A DNA stretch of 64,000 bases from Limnohabitans sp. Jir61 (GTDB lineage Bacteria; Pseudomonadota; Gammaproteobacteria; Burkholderiales; Burkholderiaceae_C): assembly GCF_003063545.1 (NCBI RefSeq), contig NZ_NESD01000002.1, forward strand, positions 1 to 64,000, in the 5' to 3' direction. The position numbers and the translations under genes were made by a program. Below are positions 26,021 through 35,238 of this stretch, piece after piece; position 1 is the first letter of the stretch; each line of letters begins with the position of its first letter. The notes below the pieces were generated by a model. It ran no database searches. It had not been told where the DNA came from and saw only the letters and a list, made by a program, of their open reading frames with translations.

Positions 26021-27223
26021 TTAGATTTTTTTGTGCTGTCGTGCACTCTGCCAAGCACACACACAGGCCATGACAGCCGTCAAGATGGACCATGCATAAA
26101 CCGACGACAAACCAAACGCGTCGCTCAAAGCGCCCCCACCCAAAGCACCCAACACACCCGGCACGCCATAGCCAATCGAGGCGTACAACGCCTGCCCCCT
26201 GCCCCGCAGGCGTCCTGGAAAGTGATGGGACAACAAAGCAATGCACGCCGTGTGTTGCGTGGCAAACGTCAGCGCATGCAACAGCTGCGCAAACAGCAAG
26301 GCCCATATCCACTCAGCCGCCCATGTGGTGAGTACCATGCGCAGCACCATCGCTGCAGCGCAAATGAACATCCACATCGACAAACTGAACTTAGGCAGCC
26401 ATCGGCTTTGGGTGAAGAACCACACAATCTCAGCAGCTACCGACACCGCCCACAACACACCAATCATGGTTTTGCTGTAACCCAGTTCATCGAGGTAAAG
26501 CGAGAAAAAAACATAAATGCCAATGTGCGACAGCACATGAAAAAACACGGTGGCAAAAAACCATTGCACCCTGCGTTGACGCAACACCGGCATGACTGAC
26601 GGACGAACTTCGTCGTGGTGCACCGCTTCTTTGCGGTTGGGCAACCACCACACACTCAGGTTGAGCAACACCAACGAGCCCACCGCCCATGCAGGAAAAC
26701 TCTGCATACCCTGCGCTTCAAACCATGCACCCGCCACAAACACCGTGACCAAAAACCCCAACGAGCCCCACAAGCGCACGCGGCCATAGCGGCGTGAATC
26801 AAAGCCTTGGTCGGTACTCACCAAGTGCGCCAAAGCAGCTTCACTCATAGGCATCATGGCGCTGGTGTGAATGAACATCAACAGCAAGACCACAGCAATC
26901 CACACCACACTGCCTTCGACCAATAAGCCTGCCGAACAGATGAGCGCAGCGCCTGCACAAAAGCGCAGCAGCTTGACACGTTCTCCGGTGTGGTCACTCA
27001 ACCAACCCCAGCCATAAGGCGCCAGCACGCGCGTAGCCGCCTGCACGGCGGTGAGCAAGCCAATGATGGTGATGGAGAAGCCTAGGTCTTTGAGCCACAA
27101 CGGCAAGTACGGGTTGAAAAACCCGATGTGCGCAAAGTAGCTGGCGGACAGCGCCGCAAAAGGAAAGAGCTGAAAACGAGAAAGCGCGTTACTCGAACGC
27201 GCTTCTGTAGATGAATGTTTCAA
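26021..27223 (-). CDS. MFS permease, HcaT/phenylpropionate-permease type
   Basis: The 400-residue polytopic protein has 12 predicted TM segments. It opens ...SASYFAHIGFFNPYLPLWLKDLGFS, which resembles the MFS_1-like group that includes HcaT and nucleoside/sugar symporters. A GWGWLSDHTGERVKLLRF loop matches the MFS signature between helices 2 and 3. The start is a TTG at 27223 after an AGG; no better start is visible. It is downstream of aroC on the same strand and convergent with the acyltransferase. The substrate cannot be assigned. Confidence 0.82.
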   Translation of the reverse strand: MKHSSTEARSSNALSRFQLFPFAALSASYFAHIGFFNPYLPLWLKDLGFSITIIGLLTAVQAATRVLAPYGWGWLSDHTGERVKLLRFCAGAALICSAGLLVEGSVVWIAVVLLLMFIHTSAMMPMSEAALAHLVSTDQGFDSRRYGRVRLWGSLGFLVTVFVAGAWFEAQGMQSFPAWAVGSLVLLNLSVWWLPNRKEAVHHDEVRPSVMPVLRQRRVQWFFATVFFHVLSHIGIYVFFSLYLDELGYSKTMIGVLWAVSVAAEIVWFFTQSRWLPKFSLSMWMFICAAAMVLRMVLTTWAAEWIWALLFAQLLHALTFATQHTACIALLSHHFPGRLRGRGQALYASIGYGVPGVLGALGGGALSDAFGLSSVYAWSILTAVMACVCAWQSARQHKKI

Positions 27224-27259
27224 AACGGACCTGAACCAAACGCCAATTGAGGCTCTTGC

Positions 27260-28360
27260 TTAGGCACCTATGTGGCCCGCAATGGCTGGCATCGCCACTT
27301 GCACATCACCACACTGGGCGCGGTGCAACAAGGCATGGTCCATCACCACCAAAGCCAACAAAGCTTCAGCAATCGGTGTGGCACGAATGCCCACGCACGG
27401 GTCGTGACGCCCCTTGGTCACCACTTCAGTGGGTTGGCTGTTTTGGTCAATCGAATCACGTGGGCTCAATATGGAGCTGGTGGGCTTGATGGCAATACTC
27501 ACATCCAAGTTTTGGCCGGTGCTGATGCCGCCCAACACGCCACCTGAGTTATTGGTCGCGAAACCTTGCGGGGTGAGTGAGTCACCGTGCGTGGTACCGC
27601 GCTGCGCCACGCTGGCAAAACCAGCGCCAATCTCTACGCCCTTGACGGCGTTGAGGCCCATCATGGCGTAGGCGATGTCAGCATCTAAGCGGTCGTAAAT
27701 CGGCTGGCCCAAGCCCACGGGCATGCCGCTGGCCACCACGCGAATGCGTGCGCCGCACGAGTCGCCCGCTTTGCGCAGGCTGTCCATGTAGTCTTCAAAC
27801 GCTTGCACATCCGAGCAAGGCGCATAAAACGGGTTGTGCCCCACATGCTCCCAGCTCTCAAACGGAATGGTCATTTCGCCCAACTGCGTCATGCAGCCGT
27901 AAAACGTGGTGCCGTATTTTTCTTTGAGCCATTTCTTGGCCACTGCACCTGCCGCCACGGTGGGCGCGGTCAAACGTGCCGAAGAACGGCCACCACCGCG
28001 AGGGTCGCGAATGCCGAACTTTTGGAAATAGGTGTAGTCCGCATGACCCGGGCGGAAGGTTTGCAAAATATTGCCGTAGTCTTTGCTGCGCTGGTCGGTG
28101 TTTTGAATCAGCAGTGCAATGGGGGTACCCGTGGTTTTACCTTCGTACACACCAGACAAGATTTGCACTTGGTCGGGTTCATTGCGTTGGGTCACGTGGC
28201 GGCTGGTGCCAGGGCGACGACGGTCCAAGTCATGCTGGATGTCTGCCTCGCAAAGCGACATACCCGGGGGGCAGCCGTCAATCACGCAGCCAATGGCTGG
28301 GCCGTGGGATTCACCAAAGTTGGTGACAGTGAAAAGGGTTCCGAAGGTATTGCCGCTCAT
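27260..28360 (-). CDS. aroC: Chorismate synthase
   Basis: AroC converts EPSP to chorismate with reduced FMN, the last step of the shikimate pathway. The 366-residue protein begins [33 protein letters not shown]. It includes the family signatures [10 protein letters not shown] and [14 protein letters not shown] [12 protein letters not shown] near the end. Length and motifs are typical. It lies between a CBS-domain gene and the MFS gene on the minus strand. Confidence 0.97.
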   Translation of the reverse strand: MSGNTFGTLFTVTNFGESHGPAIGCVIDGCPPGMSLCEADIQHDLDRRRPGTSRHVTQRNEPDQVQILSGVYEGKTTGTPIALLIQNTDQRSKDYGNILQTFRPGHADYTYFQKFGIRDPRGGGRSSARLTAPTVAAGAVAKKWLKEKYGTTFYGCMTQLGEMTIPFESWEHVGHNPFYAPCSDVQAFEDYMDSLRKAGDSCGARIRVVASGMPVGLGQPIYDRLDADIAYAMMGLNAVKGVEIGAGFASVAQRGTTHGDSLTPQGFATNNSGGVLGGISTGQNLDVSIAIKPTSSILSPRDSIDQNSQPTEVVTKGRHDPCVGIRATPIAEALLALVVMDHALLHRAQCGDVQVAMPAIAGHIGA

Positions 28361-28398
28361 GGGGTGAGATTATCCCACCACCACGAGACCTGCCCTGA

Positions 28399-28866
28399 TT
28401 ACTTGTCGTCAGGGTCTGGCGTGCCGCTGGGCCAGTCTTTGATGTAGGCCTTGAGCATCTTGTTTTCAAAGTTTTGACTGTCCACCACCGACTTGGCCAC
28501 ATCGTAAAAGCTGATCACGCCCTGCAGTTGACGGTTGCCAATGACGGGCATGTAGCGGGCGTGGCTCTCGAGCATCATGCGGCGCACATCGTCAATATCG
28601 GTTTCGGGTGTGCATGTGAGCGGGTGGTCGTCCATGGCGCTACGTACGGTGTAGTCGCCAATCGTGCCGCCATTGCGGTTGAGGGCTTGAATGACTTCGC
28701 GGAAAGTCAACATACCCACCAAGTCGCCGTGCTCCATCACCAAGAGTGAGCCCATGTCTTTTTCAGCCATGACTTTGACAGCGTCAGCCAGTGGATCCAT
28801 GGGATCAATGGTGAACAAAGTGCCGCCGCTTTGGCCTTTGACGCGCAAGATATCGCTGACTTTCAT
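28399..28866 (-). CDS. CBS-domain protein
   Basis: The 155-residue protein consists of two CBS motifs, about residues 10-65 and 75-135 (DPLADAVKVMAEKDMGSLLVM and ETDIDDVRRMMLESHARYMPVI). Together they form one Bateman module that usually binds adenosyl ligands. No output domain is fused. Such stand-alone CBS proteins are widespread, and their specific roles are mostly unknown. It is 38 nt upstream of aroC on the same strand and divergent from the metY-type gene. Confidence 0.88.
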   Translation of the reverse strand: MKVSDILRVKGQSGGTLFTIDPMDPLADAVKVMAEKDMGSLLVMEHGDLVGMLTFREVIQALNRNGGTIGDYTVRSAMDDHPLTCTPETDIDDVRRMMLESHARYMPVIGNRQLQGVISFYDVAKSVVDSQNFENKMLKAYIKDWPSGTPDPDDK

Positions 28867-28943
28867 GGTTTATCTCCTCCGGTTATGGTCGAAATATAGC
28901 CCACAATGACTAACGAAATTCTGACAAAACACCCGAGGAAACC

Positions 28944-30254
28944 ATGCCCGGCTACAACGACCCCAGTTTCGACACACTCGCCCTTCATGCAGGGGCCTCC
29001 CCCGACCCTGCCACAGGTGCACGCGCAGTGCCCATCCACCTCACCACCTCGTTTGTGTTTGAGTCCAGCGACCATGCCGCCTCGCTCTTCAATCTTGAAC
29101 GTGCAGGCCATGTGTACAGCCGCATCAGCAACCCCACCAACGCGGTGCTCGAGCAACGCGTGGCAGCACTGGAAGGCGGCATTGGGGCCATCACCACCGC
29201 CAGCGGTCAAGCCGCTTTGCACTTGACCATTGCCACGCTCATGGGTGCAGGCTCGCACATCGTGGCCAGCACGGCCCTTTATGGCGGTTCGCACAACCTG
29301 CTGCACTACACGCTGAGTCGCTTTGGCATTGAGACCACTTTTGTCAAACCCAACGACATCGACGCATGGCGTGCGGCCGTGCGGCCCAACACCAAATTGT
29401 TTTTTGGCGAGACGGTGGGCAACCCTGGCCTAGATGTACTCGACATTCCCACCATCTCTGCCATCGCTCACGAAGCGGGTGTGCCACTGTTGGTGGACAG
29501 CACGCTCACCACACCCTACCTCATCAAACCCTTCGAGCTAGGCGCAGACTTGGTGTACCACTCGGCCACCAAATTCCTCAGTGGTCACGGCACCGTGATT
29601 GGCGGCATCGTGGTGGATGGTGGCAGTTTTGATTGGGAAAAGAGTGGCAAGTTTCCTGAGCTCACACAAAGCTACGAAGGCTTTCACAACATGGTGTTCA
29701 GTGAAGAAAGCACCATTGGTGCATTTTTGCTGCGTGCCCGTCGCGAAGGCCTGCGCGACTTTGGCGCATGCCTAAGCCCACACAGTGCATGGCTGATTTT
29801 GCAGGGCGTTGAAACCCTGTCGCTACGCATGGACCGCCACATGGCCAACACCGAAAAAGTGGTGCAATTCTTGGCCAGCCATCCTCTAGTCAGCCGTGTG
29901 GGCCATCCACTTATCGATAGCCACCCCAGCCATGCGCTAGCTGAAAAGCTTTTGCGTTTTGGCGCTCGAGGTGCGGGCTCTGTATTTAGCTTCGACATCC
30001 AAGGTTCGCGTGAGCAAGGCAAGGCCTTCATCGAAGCACTGCAAATTTTCAGCCACCTCGCCAACGTTGGCGACTGCCGCAGCTTGGTGATTCACCCTGC
30101 CAGCACCACCCATTTCCGCATGAGCGACGAAGCCTTGGCAGGCGCTGGCATTGGCCTTGGCACCATTCGTTTGTCCATTGGATTAGAAGACTCTGCGGAT
30201 TTAATTGACGATTTGAAGCGGGCATTGAAAGCCGCAGAAAAGGCAGGTGCGTGA
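28944..30254 (+). CDS. metY: O-acetylhomoserine aminocarboxypropyltransferase / cysteine synthase family
   Basis: This is a PLP enzyme of the Cys/Met-metabolism family that makes homocysteine from O-acetylhomoserine and sulfide. The 436 residues start with FDTLALHAGASPDPATGARAVPIHLTTSFVF, typical of MetY. YSRISNPTNAVLE is present, and the PLP-lysine is at about residue 210 in LVYHSATKFLSGHGT. The length of about 430 residues separates MetY from the about 390-residue MetB/MetZ. No SAM-responsive leader is visible in the 77-nt gap before it. Its stop overlaps the next gene. Confidence 0.92.
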   Translation: MPGYNDPSFDTLALHAGASPDPATGARAVPIHLTTSFVFESSDHAASLFNLERAGHVYSRISNPTNAVLEQRVAALEGGIGAITTASGQAALHLTIATLMGAGSHIVASTALYGGSHNLLHYTLSRFGIETTFVKPNDIDAWRAAVRPNTKLFFGETVGNPGLDVLDIPTISAIAHEAGVPLLVDSTLTTPYLIKPFELGADLVYHSATKFLSGHGTVIGGIVVDGGSFDWEKSGKFPELTQSYEGFHNMVFSEESTIGAFLLRARREGLRDFGACLSPHSAWLILQGVETLSLRMDRHMANTEKVVQFLASHPLVSRVGHPLIDSHPSHALAEKLLRFGARGAGSVFSFDIQGSREQGKAFIEALQIFSHLANVGDCRSLVIHPASTTHFRMSDEALAGAGIGLGTIRLSIGLEDSADLIDDLKRALKAAEKAGA

Positions 30255-31093
30255 TGAAGTTCACATTGAAAACTGCTGCAGGCCAAAACTACGAAGCCTA
30301 TGCATACACAGGCGGTAAAGCCTTTGATGCCACCAAGCCCACGCTGGTGTTTATCCACGGTGTGCTCAACGACCATAGTGTGTGGATTTTGCAAACGCGC
30401 TACTTGGCACACCACGGCTTCAATGTGCTGGCCGTCGACTTACCCGGTCACGGGCGAAGTGGTGGCGATGCTCCCTCCAGCGTAGAAGAAGCTGCGCAGT
30501 TCATCGAAGCGCTGCTAGATGCCGCAGACGTGAAACAAGCAGGCTTAGTCGGTCACAGCTGGGGGTCGCTAATCGCCTTGGAAACTGCAGCGCGTTTGAA
30601 AGACCGCATCACGCATTTGGCGTTGGTGGGCACGGCATTTCCCATGAAGGTATCGCCCGCGTTGATTGAGGCATCCTTGAACGAGCCCATGAAGGCGCTG
30701 AAAATGGTGAATGTGTTTTCACGAGCCACTTTGTCTGCGCCGCCCTCAGCACTGGGGCCAGGCACTTGGGTGTACGGCGCGTCTATGGCCTTGGGTAGAC
30801 GTGTTTTAGCCAGCAACACGCTAGTAAATATTTTTCACCGCGGTTTTCTAGCTTGTGATAGCTATGCCAATGGCTTAGAAGCTATGGCTGCTATCACGTG
30901 CCCTGTGCTGTTTGTATTGGGTCAATCTGACCAGATGACACCACCACGTGCAGCAAATAGTTTGATCGATCAAGCCAAAGCACACGGCAAAACTTTCACA
31001 GTTGCGAAGATTCCGATGGGGCATCACCAGATGAGTGAATCACCAGAAGAAACCTTGGCTGCGCTCAAAACTTTTCTAGGATTGACCGTTTGA
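30254..31093 (+). CDS. Alpha/beta-hydrolase
   Basis: This is an alpha/beta-hydrolase fold protein of 279 residues from the ATG at 30254; a GTG at 30251 would add one residue. FIHGVLNDHSVW gives the HG oxyanion region, and GHSWGSL near residue 100 carries the nucleophilic Ser. The late LGQSDQMTPPR and GHHQMSE carry the probable acid and His. The start overlaps the metY stop (TGATG). The substrate is unknown. A link to homoserine-ester chemistry is possible by context only. Confidence 0.85.
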   Translation: MKFTLKTAAGQNYEAYAYTGGKAFDATKPTLVFIHGVLNDHSVWILQTRYLAHHGFNVLAVDLPGHGRSGGDAPSSVEEAAQFIEALLDAADVKQAGLVGHSWGSLIALETAARLKDRITHLALVGTAFPMKVSPALIEASLNEPMKALKMVNVFSRATLSAPPSALGPGTWVYGASMALGRRVLASNTLVNIFHRGFLACDSYANGLEAMAAITCPVLFVLGQSDQMTPPRAANSLIDQAKAHGKTFTVAKIPMGHHQMSESPEETLAALKTFLGLTV

Positions 31094-31128
31094 TGTGAAT
31101 CGCTCTGAGCGCAGCCAAGTGAACCGAC

Positions 31129-32361
31129 TCAGAGCACATCGCGCAAGCGCAAGTCTTGCCACTTCATCCAGAGGCCCTCAGCCTCTGGGCTGCGCACCAA
31201 GAGCAATCGTTCCATCAGGGGCGTCAGTGGTGTGCGATGCGGATCGGCCAGCATCACGTAGCGCGCTTCTTTGACATGCGTTTGCCGTGCATCCACCGAC
31301 TCGCTCAAACGTGCGATCCAGTCAAGATCAACCAACGCAGCCAGTACGTCTTCAATTTGCAACGGGTCAAGTGCGAGGTCTTCGCACAAGGTCGTCATGC
31401 TCGCACCGTGCTCATCTGTGTTGCGTGCCAACTGCAAACGTTGCATCACCTCAATGGCTAACTGAAAACGCCACCCCACGCTGCGACCATCACGTGCAAT
31501 ACCGCCCAACAAACTGGGCAAGTTGGCCACCAACACGGCCCCGATCAACACGATCGACCAAGCCAGATACATCCAAACCAACAAAATAGGCACAGTGGCA
31601 AACGCACCATAAACGACCGAATAGGTGGGCATTTGACCGAAGTAATAGGCCAACACGCGACGAGCCAGCTCGGTTGCTGCAGCCACCCACACACCACCGA
31701 CCAAGGCATGACGCCAACGCACTTGCGTGTAAGGCACAAAGCGATAAAGCGCACTCACCGCCCAAGCCAACAATAAAAATTCCAAAGTCCCGAACAGCCA
31801 ACGTAAGTTCCCAGCCCCCTCGGGTGCAACACCGCGAGAAGCTGCGACAAACTCAGACATCATCACCAAACTTGAACCCATCAACAAAGGGCCCAATGTG
31901 ATGGCCGTCCAGTACAACAACATGCTGTGTACCAAGGGGCGGCGCTTGCGTACACGCCAAATGGCATTGAGGGTGCGATCAATCGTGAATACGAGTGCCA
32001 AGGCTGAAAACAACAAGACCATCACGCCAGCGACGCCTAAGCGGCTGGCTTTGCTTGCAAACAGAGTCAAGTAACCCAACACCTGGCGAGAGATGTTATC
32101 GGGCACCAAGCTCTCCACCAACCGCTTTTGCAACACCATTTGAAAGTCGCCAAACAGAGGGAAAGCTGTCAACACAGCCAACGCCACAGTCAGCATAGGC
32201 ACCAGCGCAATCGTGGTGGTGAAGGTCAAACTGCCTGCGGTTTGGCCTAGGCGGTCTTCCCGAAAACGCTGGCGCAAGGTACGCGCCGTGTTGCGCCAAG
32301 GGAATTGGGATAGCCGTTCAAAAAAATCATGGAGTTGCGGGACAATCATGGCCTGAATCAT
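31129..32361 (-). CDS. YihY/UPF0761 family membrane protein
   Basis: The 410-residue protein has an N-terminal half with about six TM helices in the YihY/BrkB pattern (FREDRLGQTAGSLTFTTTIALVPMLTV, then SALALVFTIDRTLNAIWRV). A soluble C-terminal region of about 130 residues looks winged-helix-like (EDLALDPLQIEDVLAALVDLDWI). YihY was once called RNase BN and virulence factor BrkB, but neither name reflects its function, which is unproven. A second ATG at 32349 would shorten it by four residues. It is divergent from the DUF2069 gene with only 10 nt between, so promoters must overlap coding sequence. Confidence 0.88.
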   Translation of the reverse strand: MIQAMIVPQLHDFFERLSQFPWRNTARTLRQRFREDRLGQTAGSLTFTTTIALVPMLTVALAVLTAFPLFGDFQMVLQKRLVESLVPDNISRQVLGYLTLFASKASRLGVAGVMVLLFSALALVFTIDRTLNAIWRVRKRRPLVHSMLLYWTAITLGPLLMGSSLVMMSEFVAASRGVAPEGAGNLRWLFGTLEFLLLAWAVSALYRFVPYTQVRWRHALVGGVWVAAATELARRVLAYYFGQMPTYSVVYGAFATVPILLVWMYLAWSIVLIGAVLVANLPSLLGGIARDGRSVGWRFQLAIEVMQRLQLARNTDEHGASMTTLCEDLALDPLQIEDVLAALVDLDWIARLSESVDARQTHVKEARYVMLADPHRTPLTPLMERLLLVRSPEAEGLWMKWQDLRLRDVL

Positions 32362-32371
32362 CCCACTTTCT

Positions 32372-32788
32372 ATGCACGACTCTACCCTCGACCCTCAAGA
32401 AATTTCATTCCATCATGTAACACTCACTCGGTTTATCGCAGTGAGCTGCCTGATGGGGCTCATCGTGCTTGGCTTGATGTGGGAACTGTGGCTTGCGCCA
32501 CTGCGACCTGGAGGCACATTGCTAGCTCTCAAAGTGTTGCCTTTGTGTTTTCCACTTACCGGTTTGTTGAAAAACCGCATGTACACCTATCGCTGGCTGA
32601 GCTTGTTGATTTGGCTGTATTTCACTGAAGGCGTCGTGCGCGCTTGGGGAGATTCAGCGCCAAGCAATTACTTCGCCTTCGCGGAAATATTTTTATGTGT
32701 CACATTGTTCGCAGCCTGTGCACTGCATGTGCGTCTGCGCTTGAAATACGCCAAAGACAATGAACTCGTAGAAATGCCAAGCGCTTAA
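32372..32788 (+). CDS. DUF2069 membrane protein
   Basis: The 138-residue protein has four predicted TM helices and the DUF2069 pattern LKVLPLCFPLTGLLKNRMYTYRWLSLLIWLYFTEGVVRAW. No biochemical function is established for the family. Its position between yihY and a FAD-linked oxidase is common in betaproteobacteria. It is followed 7 nt later by the oxidase gene. Confidence 0.88.
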   Translation: MHDSTLDPQEISFHHVTLTRFIAVSCLMGLIVLGLMWELWLAPLRPGGTLLALKVLPLCFPLTGLLKNRMYTYRWLSLLIWLYFTEGVVRAWGDSAPSNYFAFAEIFLCVTLFAACALHVRLRLKYAKDNELVEMPSA

Positions 32789-32795
32789 GGCCAAG

Positions 32796-34220
32796 ATGCA
32801 CACTACAAACCAAATCCAGCTGTTGAAGAGACTGCGCACACTGCTGGGTGAGGCCTATGTGTTGTCAGAAGGTGACTTGACAATTTACGAACAAGATTGG
32901 CGCAAGCGCACGCGTGGCAAAGCATTGGCTGTGGTGCGCCCCGCCAACACACGGCAAGTAGCGGAGGTGGTTAAAGCGTGCGCGCAGACTGGCGTGAGCA
33001 TCGTGCCACAAGGAGGCAATACGGGCTTGGTGGTCGGCTCAATCCCTGATCAATCTGGCACACAAGTCCTGCTGAGCTTGCAACGCATGAAAACCGTCAG
33101 GACACTTGATGCAGACAACCTGACGATCACAGTAGAAGCGGGCTGCATTCTTCAAAATTTACAACAAATTGCAGCGCAAGCAGGCTTTTTATTCCCGCTG
33201 AGCTTGGGCGCAGAAGGCAGCTGTACGATTGGTGGCAATTTAGCGACCAATGCAGGTGGAACGCAGGTTCTGCGCTACGGCAACGCCAGAGAGCTGTGCT
33301 TAGGCTTGGAGGTGGTGACCGCACAAGGTGACGTGATGCACAGCCTAAGTGGTTTACGCAAAGACAACACTGGCTATGACCTGCGCAACCTCATGATTGG
33401 CAGCGAAGGAACCTTAGGCATCATCACGGCAGCCACGATGAAGCTCTATCCGATGCCGGCAGCTAATCTAACGGCGTGGGCAGCTGTGCCATCTGTGACG
33501 CATGCTGTGAAGTTGCTGGGTCTGGCGCGTCAACACTTGGGTGCTGGACTGACAGGCTTTGAGATGATGGGCCAATTTGCGCTGAGCTTGGTCGACAAAC
33601 ACTTCCCACACTTGCGCGTACCTCTGTGGCAAGAAGCGACTTACTGTGTGTTGATTGAAAACTCAGACAGCGAATCGCAGGACCATGCACGCGAACGCTT
33701 TGAACACTTGTTAGAAGTGGCGTTTGGCAACGGTTGCATCACGAATGCGGTGATGGCTGAGAACCTGGCTCAGGCGCGCAACTTGTGGCATATCCGAGAA
33801 AGTATCACGCTCGCGCAAGCCGAAGAAGGCTTAAACATCAAACACGACATCTCAGTGCCAATCTCATCTATACCGAGCTTTGTGGAAGAAACAGATGCAC
33901 AACTGAAACGCGAAATTGAAGGTGTGCGCTTGGTCAACTTTGGTCACCTCGGGGATGGTAATTTGCACTACAACGTACAAGCGCCAGAACATGGCGATAG
34001 CAAAGCGTTTTTAAGAGACAACGAAGAACGCGTGAATCAGTTGGTTTATCAATCTGTCAAACGTTTTGATGGGTCAATTTCCGCCGAACATGGCGTGGGG
34101 AGCATGAAGGTCAATGACCTGCCTCACTTCAAAGACCCTGTTGCTTTGAAGCTGATGCAACAAATTAAGCAAGCACTCGACCCACAGGGCGTGCTGAACC
34201 CAGGTCGCGTCCTACGCTGA
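32796..34220 (+). CDS. FAD-linked oxidase (GlcD/D-2-hydroxyacid dehydrogenase type)
   Basis: This is a 474-residue flavoprotein. The PCMH FAD-binding domain (about residues 35-215) has IVPQGGNTGLVVGS and GSEGTLGIITAATMKL. The C-terminal FAD-oxidase domain ends with NFGHLGDGNLHYNV, SAEHGVGSMK and LDPQGVLNPGRVL. This is the D-lactate, glycolate or D-2-hydroxyglutarate dehydrogenase superfamily, and the single chain without partner subunits suits a D-2-hydroxyglutarate- or D-lactate-type enzyme. The substrate is not determined. Its 3' end overlaps the converging response regulator gene by 9 nt. Confidence 0.88.
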   Translation: MHTTNQIQLLKRLRTLLGEAYVLSEGDLTIYEQDWRKRTRGKALAVVRPANTRQVAEVVKACAQTGVSIVPQGGNTGLVVGSIPDQSGTQVLLSLQRMKTVRTLDADNLTITVEAGCILQNLQQIAAQAGFLFPLSLGAEGSCTIGGNLATNAGGTQVLRYGNARELCLGLEVVTAQGDVMHSLSGLRKDNTGYDLRNLMIGSEGTLGIITAATMKLYPMPAANLTAWAAVPSVTHAVKLLGLARQHLGAGLTGFEMMGQFALSLVDKHFPHLRVPLWQEATYCVLIENSDSESQDHARERFEHLLEVAFGNGCITNAVMAENLAQARNLWHIRESITLAQAEEGLNIKHDISVPISSIPSFVEETDAQLKREIEGVRLVNFGHLGDGNLHYNVQAPEHGDSKAFLRDNEERVNQLVYQSVKRFDGSISAEHGVGSMKVNDLPHFKDPVALKLMQQIKQALDPQGVLNPGRVLR

Positions 34221-34868
34221 CGCTGTTCGCCTAGGTGCAGGAATATCCATACCGATCAACATGTCGATCAACTCGGGGAGAGTTCTTGCCGACATTTTGT
34301 CCATCACGCGTGCGCGGTGTAGTTTGATCGTTGCAGACGCGCCACCATCTATGGCTGCAATTTGCTGATTGGTATAGCCGCGCACCATCCAGTGGCAGAC
34401 CTCCATCTCGCGCGGAGTCAGGCGTTGCAAACGCTCAGACACGAGAAGGTTTTTATCGTTGACGCGGACTGCATGCTCAGCCAAGTGCATTGCACGCTCA
34501 ATGACATCCAGCATCGCCTGAGCAGTAAAAGGCTTGAGTAAAAAATCTACTGCGCCTTGTTTCATCGCCATGATGATTTCCTCAGGCCGGCTATCACCGC
34601 TCACAAAAACAACAGGCGTGCATTGGGCAAGCGTCTTGAGTTGCTCTTGCAAATGTACGCCGGTCGTTCCAGGCATGCGCATATCCGAAACAATGACAGA
34701 CGGATGCGGCACAACAGGATTGCTGAGAAAAGCGTCTGCACTTTCGTACAACGTAACCTGATAGCCTGTACGCTCAAGCATTGAACTTAGACTGCGGCGC
34801 ACCGATGTATCGTCATCAATGATGATCACATGCCCTAAAGGGTGTTTTTTTTCAATGTTGCTCGACAT
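34212..34868 (-). CDS. FixJ/NarL-type response regulator
   Basis: The product is 218 residues. The receiver domain (about 12-125) has the acidic triad IIIDDDTS, the phosphoacceptor Asp at about residue 62 in SDMRMPG, and the Lys in FLLKPF. The C-terminal LuxR-type HTH begins RLTPREMEVCHWMVRGYTNQQIA. The recognition-helix region reads GGASATIKLHRARVMDKM, more divergent than usual. No histidine kinase is adjacent. It is translated from within the end of the bactofilin gene (17-nt overlap), so it probably regulates or is regulated with that unit. Confidence 0.9.
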   Translation of the reverse strand: MSSNIEKKHPLGHVIIIDDDTSVRRSLSSMLERTGYQVTLYESADAFLSNPVVPHPSVIVSDMRMPGTTGVHLQEQLKTLAQCTPVVFVSGDSRPEEIIMAMKQGAVDFLLKPFTAQAMLDVIERAMHLAEHAVRVNDKNLLVSERLQRLTPREMEVCHWMVRGYTNQQIAAIDGGASATIKLHRARVMDKMSARTLPELIDMLIGMDIPAPRRTASA

Positions 34869-35235
34869 TGTTATTACTCATCATTCCGTACAACTTAGCG
34901 CCATGCTCAATGGCCATGGTCGCATATGAAATATTACCTTTGACATCTGCACCTGCATGCAATTCGACACGACCATTGGATTCGATATTTCCCATCACGA
35001 CGCCATTGACAACAGCCTGTTGTGCATTAATGTCGCCCTCCACATGAGCTTGCGAAAGAACTGACAACTGCGCATTGGGGCTACCATTGACATCAATATT
35101 ACCGACCACATGCCCCTTCAGTTGCACCAAATCTTGCGACACAATATTGCCTACGACCACAGCAGATTGGCCAATCACCGTTTTATCAATTTGCTGGTCC
35201 TTTGAAGGCTGACCTAATTTCAACTTCTTAAACAT
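34852..35235 (-). CDS. Bactofilin (polymer-forming cytoskeletal protein)
   Basis: The 127-residue protein is a right-handed beta-helix built of short repeats: VIGQSAVVVGNIVSQDLVQLKGHVVGNIDV, then AHVEGDINAQQAVVNGVVMGNIESNGRVEL and further turns. This is the bactofilin (DUF583) pattern, with short basic ends. Bactofilins self-assemble into filaments without nucleotides and scaffold cell-shape or pole-associated proteins on the membrane. It lies 3 nt after a RodZ-like gene and overlaps a response regulator, forming a coupled three-gene unit. Confidence 0.92.
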   Translation of the reverse strand: MFKKLKLGQPSKDQQIDKTVIGQSAVVVGNIVSQDLVQLKGHVVGNIDVNGSPNAQLSVLSQAHVEGDINAQQAVVNGVVMGNIESNGRVELHAGADVKGNISYATMAIEHGAKLYGMMSNNNVEQH

Positions 35236-35238
35236 AAT

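Noticed and set aside
30800..30900. AGCTAT/ATAGCT-rich stretch inside the alpha/beta-hydrolase gene
   Set aside because: It superficially resembles dispersed repeats seen in related genomes, but it is short, imperfect and within an intact reading frame.
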